A stretch of 64,000 nucleotides of DNA from Conchocele bisecta. Its lineage: Eukaryota; Mollusca; Bivalvia; Lucinida; Thyasiridae. Shown here piece by piece: positions 29,873-41,800 of the stretch. A model generated the notes under the pieces. That model worked only from the letters and a program-made list of their open reading frames with translations, searched no databases and was not told the DNA's origin. The DNA lies in the NCBI GenBank assembly GCA_029237695.1, contig CM055273.1, forward strand, positions 62,485,968-62,549,967, read 5' to 3'. Numbering within the stretch: the stretch's first letter is position 1; the number at the start of each line of letters is the position of its first letter. Position numbers and translations under genes: made by a program.

Positions 29873-32800
29873 GTATACGTATACAATTGTATATTTAGCA
29901 TGCGCACATCATTGCGTCAATTCAGACATGTGTCGACAACCATCCAACCGATCAGTTACGTTCAACGTCGACGGAAAATCATATACAGGTACACGCTAAT
30001 TGGTTCAAAATACGCTAATTGGTTCCATTTTGTAACCCGTTTTAGCATCGTTATAACGGGTTATAGAAGTATACAATTACAAGTCACTTCCCTTGGGACA
30101 ACATCTCTGTAAAATTGACATATAGTGTGTAGGTTTAATTTCACTTTGCGCAGTTTCTAAACGAAGTCCTTCTTAACCATGTCAACACTACATACCTTAT
30201 GTCCCTTTGCGCAGTGTCTAAAGGAAGTCCTTCTTAAGCCTTTCAACACAACATACCGTATAGTGGTATTAATTAGCAAACAGTGTATATCCAGATGAAC
30301 CGGCTCGTGCCGAGCCGTCTCGTCAGGATCTGCACTTTTTGTTGTAAGTAATTTTCATATTTTTGAGAACAAAAACACCCCCTTTTCATAAATGGACCAG
30401 TCTGAAAATCATTTAGTGACGATTGGATTAGTTGTAAAATGAACAAATCAACATCCATTTCAGTTACTATGGGTGAAAGGGTTAACAAACTGATAAATGT
30501 CGTCGACCCTCATAGTCCCCAATAGAAGAATCGCACACATGTGATGCACATACACCATGCATATGAGACGAGTCATGTGATTGTATTTATCTGAGAACGG
30601 ACATATGTGATATCTCATGACAAATATTTACAAAACTTACGATATGATTCTTAAATGTCAGAGTTCTGTTCAGAGCAAATGGAAACTTTAGACACCATTT
30701 ACAGAAATATCACAGTTTCTGTAAATAATTTTCATGAACAAGACGATCAACGGCGAGTGTCACACCCACGAAGGTCAAGGTCAAGGTCAATGTCACAATG
30801 TGAGGAAGCTGTTGATGCAATTTGGTAATGATGGAATAAACGGTTCTGGAGATATTCAAAATTTTGATGTACGTCCAAAATTGTTTTCACCAAGGTCAAG
30901 GTCACCAATGTCAATGTCAGCTGAATGACATCGGGTGGTTACCCATCAATTTTAGGGAGCTTTTGATGAGGTTTGGTAATGGTCCCCGTCACATTTCTGG
31001 CGTATGCAGCGACGACGTAGTGAGACAACAATCGCCCATCTTCCGAGGTACACAATCACATATCTTGTCTCACACGTACACTTCCCGCTCGCTCAGTCGG
31101 CAATGAGTTGAGTGCCTCGACGTCGCTGAACACCTTCCTCCGAGGAAAGCGCGTCTCCATGGCAACGAAAGCGCTGTGTTACCAAGGCGGCTGTGGCATA
31201 TGTGTCGTGGAGGCCAAAATGCAACTGAACCCGGGCCTGCCAAAGGTGTCCGCCTCCCTGAATTCGGTATGTACACGCAGTAACTAATATCCGTAGTTTG
31301 AGGATGGACGCAAACGGTGCATCAAGCAAGCCAGTTTATTTCCAGAGGCCGAATTCATTCAAGTGCATACAAAATATGTCCATGGGCGATGCTTCTAATT
31401 TGCAGCGACGACATGTTTTGTTGTGAGATTAAGAGCTAAGCAGGCACTATAAGACATGCAGTGTACGAACCCCGCAATAAAATATACACACAAGAAATAG
31501 TACACATGTACAAGAAAATGCAACGAATGCGCCACAAAGCACACTTGTTGCGGGCAGTAACTCTGAAAAACTCCTACGTTTTGCAGAGTAATACTGCCCG
31601 CAACTACCGACCCAATTAATCCCCCATCAACTGTCTCAACCGTTGTACTATAGTGCCTGTGTCCCGTGTTCATGTGCGATGGGTGGGAGATAACGACGAC
31701 GGAGGGGTTGGGCAACACCAGGACGGGACTGCACCCGATACAGCAGAAACTCGCCGACTTCGGGGGCACCCAGTGCGGCTACTGTAGCCCGGGACAAGTA
31801 ATGAATATGTATGGGTGAGTATGGGTAGACTAGTGTTAACGAAAGTCTGGATGTGTTCCAAGTTCCACAAACGAACGATTGCCTATCGTTTACACATCGT
31901 TTTGACACCGTTTTCGTTTTTAGAATTAGAAAACTATGTGTTCGTTGGTTTAAACGTTTAAACCAGCGAAAATATCGTTATCTAATTAAAAAAACAAAGA
32001 AAACGTTGTCTAAACGGTGCGTTGAAAGAAACGACAGGCGTTGGAAGCAGGGTATTTAAACGAACATATCGTTTTAACGTACACAATGAAACAAACGTTC
32101 TATACATAATGTTGTACAAAACGATCGTTTTCACTGCGTTTTCTATTCGTTTTCGTTTGTTTCGTATGGGAACCTTCAACAAATATTCACTGTACACAAT
32201 GGAAGGGATCAGAGGACATCGTGGGCGATGTGGGAAAACTTCCAAATGACTCATTCAATTATATGTTATAATTATGTTAAAATACTATTTATTCTGGTAA
32301 TAACAAAGTAGATTGTATTACATGAGAACAAACAGCGACAGCAGCTAATTTGTGGCTGTGACTGGCGAAATGGGGCTTATGGGTTTTGCGACCAGTGTAG
32401 ATCCAGATCAGACTGCATCCGCACAGTCTGATCAGGATCTGCACTGTTCGTCATTCCATCAATAAAACACCCGTCACGCTTTTAACAAGTTCTATAGATC
32501 ATTATCATTTTTTTTCGCAATAAAATAAATATTTTATGGAATTTCATCAAATAAAAACTTTTGGGGAGGGTTGACTTTATTACTTAAATAAAACACTGAA
32601 ATATTCATTATGAAGTCTGGAAAATAATTATGCAAACGACAGATCACCATTACCACGATAAACGGCTCACCAACAGCCTCATTTCACATAATATTTTAAG
32701 ACAGAACATTTCACTGGATAGGATCGAATATCAAATCCGGTTGTCCATGTTTACTTTACCTCAATGTTTACTGTTACCTGTTCTGAATGTGTATACATCT

Positions 32801-35800
32801 TATTTCTCAGTGCTATTGGTCACCTTCTTCGGAGACAATCAGGGAAGTAGAATTATTTTTTTATCAATTCGTTCCCACGAATAATAATTTGTTCCCACGA
32901 TATAACAATTAATTCCCACGAAATGACAATTCGTTCCCTCAATTTAATGATTCGTTCCCACGAGATAACAATTCGTTCCCACGGGAACAATTCGTGGGAA
33001 CTAATTGATATATCGTGGAACGAATTGTTAATTCGTGGGAACGAATTGTTATATCGTGGGAACGAATTGTTATATCGTGGGAACGAATTAATAATTTGAG
33101 GAACCACGAAATAACAATTCGTTTCCTCAAATCTGATGTATTCGTCCGAGTATCGGCAATATTTCATAAACATGTATGTCAAACACGTGGCACTACAGGT
33201 TGATGGAGCGATACCCGAACCTGACGAAGCAGATGGTAGAGGACAACTACGAGGGAAACCTGTGTCGGTGTACGGGGTACCGGCCCATACTGGACGCCAT
33301 GAAGTCCCTCGTCCCCGCCACCACTGACGACATTGAGGTAATGTCTTCTAATTAAGCAGAAGTTCGCAGACAGATATTCAAAATATGAGGTACAAGCGAA
33401 TGAACATACTGTTTCAGTCGAGCGGGTGCCTGTGTCGCTGTACGTGGCACAGGTTCATACTGGACGCCATGAAGACCATCGTCCCCGCATCTACTGACGA
33501 TATTGATGTGCAATGTAATGTTTTAGCGTAAATATGGCAGTGTAATATAAACATGTTCTCAATGTGCGTATATGGTCTCGAAACATTATGTGCCTGCACG
33601 CTCGCTATTGTTACACATTTTACAGCCATATATATCCCTCTGCAGTAGCATTAACTGTATTTTCTGAAAGAAATGTAAACATGAGCTGAACTCATCAGTA
33701 AGCTACATCGAGCAGCCAATGCATCTATTTATGGTAATACAAGTATATCAATTTGTATGTGTAACATCTGTGTATACGTGTGTAAACATCCCTTTATCAA
33801 CTTCTGCTACAAAACCCAAATATGCTAACATGTAACGAGCCACAATATTTGTAAGTATGGTTAAGTTTTTTTCAGCGTGCTTTATTTTTGTATATTGAAT
33901 AGACCTAACAGTAGCATGGTACCGCCACTATGATATGTTCAGTGAAATTCAACCCATTTATATTCCATCCGGTGGGTGGCGGACTCATTTACAGTTTCTT
34001 TATTTCAGGATATTACAAAAAAGATGTGCATCAATTCTGGTGAACCATGCACAGGCCATTGTAGTGGACACTGTTCACAGCGGACAGCACGGCCATCTGA
34101 CCCCCGCTCCATCCGGATGGTGTTCGCCGATGTCCAGTGGAACAAGCCACAGAGCTACACGGAACTCCTACAGATGTTACAACAGGCACAGGGGAAAACG
34201 GTGAAACTGCTGGGCGCCAACACTGGCACAGGTCAGTATTACATGTTACAGCAGGCACAGTGAAAAACGGTGAAACTGCTGGGTGCTAACACTGACACAG
34301 GTCAGTATTAGATGTTACAACAGGCACAGTGAAAAACGGTGAAACTGCTGGGTGCTAACACTGACACAGGTCAGTATTACATGTTACAACAGGCACAGGG
34401 GAAAACTGTGAAACTGCTGGGTGCTAACACTGACACAGGTCAGTATTAGATGTTACAACAGGCACAGTGAAAAACGGTGAAACTGCTGGGTGCTAACACT
34501 GACACAGGTCAGTATTAGATGTTACAGCAGGCACAGTGAAAAACGGTGAAACTGCTGGGTGCTAACACTGACACAGGTCAGTATTAGATGTTACAGCAGG
34601 CACAGTGAAAAACGGTGAAACTGCTGGGTGCTAACACTGGCACAGGTCAGTATTAGATGTTACAACAGGCACAGGGGAAAACTGTGAAACTGCTGGGTGC
34701 TAACACTGGCACAGGTCAGTATTAGATGTTACAACAGGCATAGGGGAAAACTGTGAAACTGCTGGGTGCTAACTCAAGGCACAGGTCAGTATTAGATGTT
34801 ACAACAGACACAGGGAAAACGTGAAACTGTGACACTTGTGCTAAAACACTGGCACAGGTCAGTATTAGATGTTACAACAGGCACAGGGGAAAACGGTGAA
34901 ACTGCTGGGTGCTAACACTGACACAGGTCAGTATTAGATGTTACAACAGGCACAGGGGAAAACTGTGAAACTGCTGGGTGCTAACACTGACACAGGTCAG
35001 TATTAGATTACAACACACAGGGGAAACTGTGACGCTTTGTGGCTTACAAAAACTGAAACACAGGACAGGTATATTATGTTCAACAGGCACAGGGGAAAAC
35101 TGTGAAACTGCTGGGTGCTAACACTGACAACAGGTCAGAAAATAAATACATGTTACAGGCAGACACAGGGGACAGTGAAAACTGTGAAACTGCTGGGTGC
35201 TAACTTACTGGTGCACACAGGACATATATTAGATGTTACAACAGGCACAGGGGAAAACTGTGAAACTGCTGGGTGCTAACACTGGCACAGGTCAGTATTA
35301 GATGTTACAACAGGCACAGGGGAAAACTGTGAAACTGCTGGATGCTAACACTGCACAGAGGTACAGTTAATTAGAGTTACAACAGGCACAAAAGAAACGG
35401 GTGCAACATGCTGTGCTACACTGACGACAGGTCGCAGGTATTAAAAGATGTTAAACTGGCAGGCACAGGGGAAAACTGTGAAACTGCTGGACGCTAACAC
35501 TGGCACAGGTAAGTAACACTGGCACAGGTCCGTAACATACACAACTACCTGCGTTAATCTTGTCCAGATTATCAACGTGTTTTGAACATGCCAACTTGCA
35601 ATTACGCAATGTGATTGTCTGAGCCGAAGCTGCAGCACAATTCACTCAAGCTGAATGACTTCAACCACAAATTCAAGAATTTTGAAATAAAGAAATTTGC
35701 AAACATTGGCAAAATTAGCGGGGATATAAACTTGGAAAAGTCGCGGGAATACTGGACGAGGCCTTCCTAAAAAAAGTACAATTTTTGAAAAAAAAAATAA

Positions 35801-38800
35801 AAAAAAAATTATTTTTTTTTTGATTTTTTTCGAACATTGCAATTTTTTAAAGGCCTTCGTCCAGTATTCCTGCGACTTTCCAAGTTTATACCCCGGTAAA
35901 TTCCACAAAAAGGCCATTCATTCCTATAATGATCGCCGACACCACAGAGATCTATGAGTACTTGTCATTGTAAACGTTGTTCAAGATGATCAATTATCAT
36001 GTAACAATAAAGCAACAACGGATTATATTTATATTCCCATTATTTATAGGCTATGATCTCTTCCACAGGTTATTTCAGATCAGAAAGCGTGTCCAGCTTT
36101 GACATTGCCATCGATATATCCGGAATACCAGACTTCTATGAGAACAGTTATAACGTAAGCTTGACGTCATTGCAGAAGTACTGCAGTTAACATTCATTGA
36201 ACTTAATTGATATAACAATCTCATAATATTGCTACCTCATACATTTCCTGATATTGACTATCATAAGATCACAATAATTCCCCAACAATTTGATTGACGG
36301 ATAAGCTGGAATAATAATACTAGAACTGAAAACGGCCCATTCATCCAGTGTACTTAAAATGAACGCTATAACTACATGTATTATAACCATACAGTCCTTA
36401 TACATTACATTACAATTCCAAAATCAGCGGATCCCTTGATTGTATAGATACATTCCATACAAGTGCACAACAATATTGTAAATGAAAATATATTAATTTT
36501 ATCTTGACAGAGGTGATCGAGGAGACTTTAACGCAGTAGAAAAATGAACTGCATTGTAACACGTGTTACAACACACGTATCGTGTGTTGTAACACGTGTT
36601 ACAATGGAGTTCATTTTTAAATAAACTGCATTGTAACACGTGTTACAACACGCGTATCGTGTGTTGTAACACGTGTTACAATTGAGTTCATTTTTCTGCT
36701 GCGTTAAAGTCTCCTCCACCACCTCTGTGCGCATGTGCGAGTATCATGCGTCTATAATGATAGACTGTGTTAGTTTCTTCTTTACATGTGTTCATCGATC
36801 TCTTTTCGGGTATCTTGTTCTCTATTTTGTAATGGAATATATCAACCGTTCATTCCACCCACATGTTTTAAAGCTCCATTATTAAACTGGAGAGTGATAG
36901 TCATTCCCTAATAACTATGTGTGTCATAATTCTCTCATTCCAGGCGACCAGTCAGACATACACGATCGGGGCCAATGTGACCTTGACTGACCTGCTGATC
37001 TTGTTCACCAATGAGGCGGCCAAGACCCCGAACCAGAGCGGCTTCTCCGAGCTGAAGAAATACCTATACAGAGTCGCTTCTTTTCCAATTAGAAATGTAG
37101 GTCTTCGTACCTTAGCTACATGTAGCCCAACATCAAACTCTCAAGCGAATTTCCATTCAAAGCTTTGCTAACAGGGTCCATGGATATAAAAGTGATAGCA
37201 CATCATTTCAACATACGCAATCAAGCCTTATAATAGTTAGGGAAACGGAAACTGTCGTCTGATGTTGTTTTGAATTTAAATTGTGTCTTCTTCTGAAGAT
37301 TGTACAATAACACTTAAACATCATTCCAAATGGGAATTATTCCAAAGTGTTGTCAAACCATGTTTCGGTGAGAAAAAACGGAAAATTAAAAATAAACAGA
37401 GACTACATAATTGAATTCAGCACTGTAGGGGTTAATATAGCCATGTATTATTTGTTGTCACACATTACCAGTTCGCGGTTGATTCGATTCATCGATGGTG
37501 ACTGCATTAGGAATAGATTGTACATGTACAGCGAAAAGTCTCTAAACCGGACACCCTGGGAGGTGCCCAGGGTGTCCGACTTAGAGAGGTTTCACTGTAA
37601 CTCAGTCATTCGATCATGCTGAGCCATAGTCGTTTGCTATGCGGTCACGAAGAGACATTATCACCTTGGCTAAATAACCAAGAAACTCATCAAAAATAAG
37701 ATCACAGATGTATTCTTGGTGTCAGGTTTAGAGAGGTTCCACTGTATATAATTTTCATTATCGTCTGTCTGTCGCAGAGAGGAACATGGTCCGGAAACCT
37801 GATGTTGAAGAATCGACACAACACGTTCCCGTCTGACATCTTCAACATCATGACAGTGCTGAAGGCATCGCTCTATATCGGTACGCTGTAGTGGAACAAT
37901 TATTTTTATTTACTTGGTATTAACCCTTTAATCCCTGGTAACTGGAATGAATTATGATATATTAATTTTGCAATCAATCCAACCGTCAAAAATGGTTTTC
38001 AATCTAGTCCATTTATGAAAAGGGTGTGTTTTTGTTCTTAAAAATATGAAAATTACTTTCAAAAAGTGAAGATCCTGATGAGACGGCTCGTAACGAGCCG
38101 GTTCATCTCGATCTGCACCGTTTGTATAATCTGCTATAGCGGGCTTTCGGGTTCAAAGGGTTAACACATGTCAATATATATTCATTTTTTTTCTTCAAAA
38201 TTAGTAACCCAACTGTTGTATGCAGATGATAGCAAGTATTGCGTTTAAAGCTATACACGAGTGACTCCTGTCTTCATTGAGTCAACAAGTGGCATTATCA
38301 ATGGACTCACGATCATATTTCAAATAGATATTACATAAAAGCTAAACTGTTTACTCCTAATCACCTACGAGAAATAAACTAAATGATAAAAGTGCTGAGT
38401 GCATGCATGTATAGTTACTGTACAATTAGTTTTCTTCTTATAACAGGGACAACGACACAGGTTTCTGCCGATAGCTTCTTGACTACAGACATGACGGGGA
38501 AAGCGCTGGCTAAAGCTACGTTCGGTCCCATTCCGGCTAATGACGTCATTGCATGCTTCAAGGTCATGCCCAGGTCACAGGTAGTTACACTATCTAACTT
38601 TGCATATTGGAGTCACCTACTATAATAGAAATAAACGACTAAGCTCTGATCGCTGTGGCCCTCGGGAACTGTTTGAACCCGCGGCCGCGTGTTCAAACAG
38701 TTCCCGAGGGCCACAGAAAACGTTTGCACACGGCTGGACATGATCAAACCTTATATTAGTAATTAAAAACAAATATTGTAACGTTTTGATATCTACCAAC

Positions 38801-41800
38801 CAGACGAAGCCATGAATGCATCGAAATGATCGCTCACAAGTTCTAGAATGTGATCATTCATTTCCTTTAACTGTAACATGTCAGTATCAAAACATTGTTA
38901 TGTTCTTAAATATTGTTTCAAAATCATGTGTATTATCTAATTTTACAGAACAGCCTGGCGCTGGTTAACGGGGCGTTCCGGTGTACAGTTGACCCCCAGA
39001 ACGGGTTCATGGTGTCCGGGCAGCCAATCATCTCCCTCGGCGGCATCAGCGGCACCTTCGTAAGGAAATTCCTACTGCGCTCTTGTATTCGACATGTATG
39101 TCATGTTAAATGAATGTACATACTGTGGGATATTGAATCACCTTATTATGTAACCTTTAAAAGGTGAGTTTCTAATTTATCCTATGCATGCGCAATAACA
39201 CTCTAGTGGATAGACACACCTGTTGTTATATGAGATATGTATGATATAGAGAATAGCAGGTTAGTGCCGTGAATGGGAAAAAATATCCGGCAAGGCTCAA
39301 GAATTTCTTTATTTCTCATCAGAAGTATATGTTGTGACCACTCATTTGAACCGTCTCGCCGAGACGGTTCAAATGAGTGGTCACAACATATACTTTGGTT
39401 CAGAAATAAGGAAAATAGATAGAGAATAGTAGGTTAGTGCCGTGAATGGGAAAACATATCTGGCAAGGCATAGGAAACGGGATGGGCGAGGCTCTGCCGA
39501 GCACATCCCGTTTCCGTGCCGCGCCAGATAGTTTTCCCATTCACGGCACTAACCTACTATTCTATTTATCCCGTCAACACCTACAAATGGCGTTAAAATG
39601 CAATAAAAATAACCCCAGTCACCGCACATATTCATACGCAGTGATTAGGTCGTATTGACAGGATATCAAAAATGTTTCACGGCACCGTGTACATCGAGAT
39701 TCGAAGCTACGTTGGGAGATGTTCCGTTGGTAAGAACAACTAGTTATAACATCAATGAATGGTGTCGGTGTATTTGTGCCATGTAAAGGCATCTCCATTC
39801 TTGTCAATGAAACATCGTGTTTCCTGTATGTGAATAATCATATTGATTCCAAAAGACACGTGTCAGGTAATCATGCTACAGAAAACAATAAACAGACCAC
39901 AAATATAGCATATTTTCATACTTTTCCATGAAAACACATCTTAATATTTCATTTGAATTGTCTCCAAGGAGACAAATCCAATGAAATACCAATATGTGTT
40001 TTCATTTAGAAGCAAACTATTCAATGAGTGCGGTCTGCTGATATGTAAACAGTTGTGTGATTCTATTTTACACAATTAAAATTTTGAAATACCCAATTGC
40101 TTCAGAAATGATGGAGTGCCAATACTCAATTACTAATTCCTTATCTGGAGTACAGTTTAACAGATGCTCAAAATTCAGCATACGCATTGTTACAGCATCG
40201 AGCCACAAGGACAGAGACGTATCTTGTCGGCAAACAGCTATCTGTGCCTGCTACTCTCACTGGTGAGTTATCAACGTCGTCATCGTCCTAATTCTTCGTC
40301 ACAGCACGAATTGTACTTCTCGCTTCGAATGAACTCAGTACATTAGTATTTACACCCTGTTGTATTGTAACACATACAGCATGCGCTAAAGAGTATCCAT
40401 GATGTTAAAAAAACCGTAACAATAATCAGTTAGTAACTAATTCATGATGCTTCATTTCCAAATTACATCAGTTCTGTAGCCTATTTCACAAAAAGGGTAA
40501 AGTACAATGTATACTTATCTTGCTAAGTACACTTGTAGGGAGACATTTTCAATTTAAGGATAAATGTATTACTCTTTATTATACTGACTTTATTACATTA
40601 TCACAGCCATTTTGGCTGTGATAATGTAATAAATTCAGTATAATAATTCTGCATACTTTTAATCATCAAATATATGCAGTCGTTAGCTTTATATGAAATA
40701 ATGCATTTCAGGAACAATAAATGATTACTCCCTCAAAGTAGACTTAGCTAGATAAGTATGAAATTTTGGTGAAATCGGCTGGTGGAACTAGCAACGTCTT
40801 TCAGGTGTCGTATCAGGTAGACCATATTAAAGTAGCACACTCCAGAGGATATTCGTGTGTCGGGCATATGCATGGTGATACTAATGTACATCATGATTAC
40901 ATGGTATATTAGCGTATTTAAAGATATTTACATCTATTATAGTGAATTCCACATACTATTATCTGAAAAACTAGACAGTATTATGAAAGGACAATTAGAC
41001 ACTGTCGTTTCTCTTACGGTATTTTCACGACATACATCAGCACGATATTGTACATGATATAGGTAGTCGCTATCTCATTTACACATGCAATGCTGAATCA
41101 AATGCTATTATCTGCTGTTTTTTATATTATTTTCCATTTTTCTCATCAAGCCCATGTTTTGCCAACACTTTAGAATCATTTTCAAAGGAAATGATTTTAC
41201 AGTGTTGTCAATCTACATTTTTTATTATGGATGAACACAACATATAAAACAGGAGATAACAATTTGCGTTTCCCGGATGCTAAGAGTCAACACGGTTTCA
41301 CATGTTATATACGACAACTGTATATGTTGTCAGGTGCTCTAGCCATAATGGCGACGGAAGTGGTGCCGACAACAGACCTCGAGTTGCCTAGCGTGACATA
41401 CAGAAAGACCGTCGCGTGTGCTCTCCTCTACAAGGTAACTGCCATACCATAAGTAATCTTTATAATTGTGTTCTATGTAAATAATTCACATTGGTCACTA
41501 TTTGCTTACGTACAGTGCGTTGCTGCGGAATATAAGTAAGGTTATGCGCGTGTCATGTGTTTACAATGATGTGTTGTGTTAGTTTCTTCTATATGTGGGC
41601 CCATGTGTCTCCGTCGGGTATATTATTCTCTATTCTAGTTATATATTGTAATGTTTGGCATGTTGGTCCTTCACACGGAATGTTCAATGAATGCCCGATA
41701 TCAGTGTGAGCTCACCCGTTCTTTGTCCAGCTTGGGGTTTGCTTAATGACGATTCAATGTGACGTTTATCACATTGCCTGTGCTCATACGCGTATTAATT

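Noticed and set aside
38060..38115. CTGATGAGACGGCTCGTAAC as a hammerhead ribozyme core
   Set aside because: The stem is followed by GTTC, not the required GAAA, and the segment is simply the palindromic centre of the AACCCTTT MITE.
39690..39740. Possible extra exon ([12 protein letters not shown] before GTAAGA)
   Set aside because: Exons 10 and 11 already join in phase without it, there is no convincing acceptor, and it begins inside a truncated MITE.
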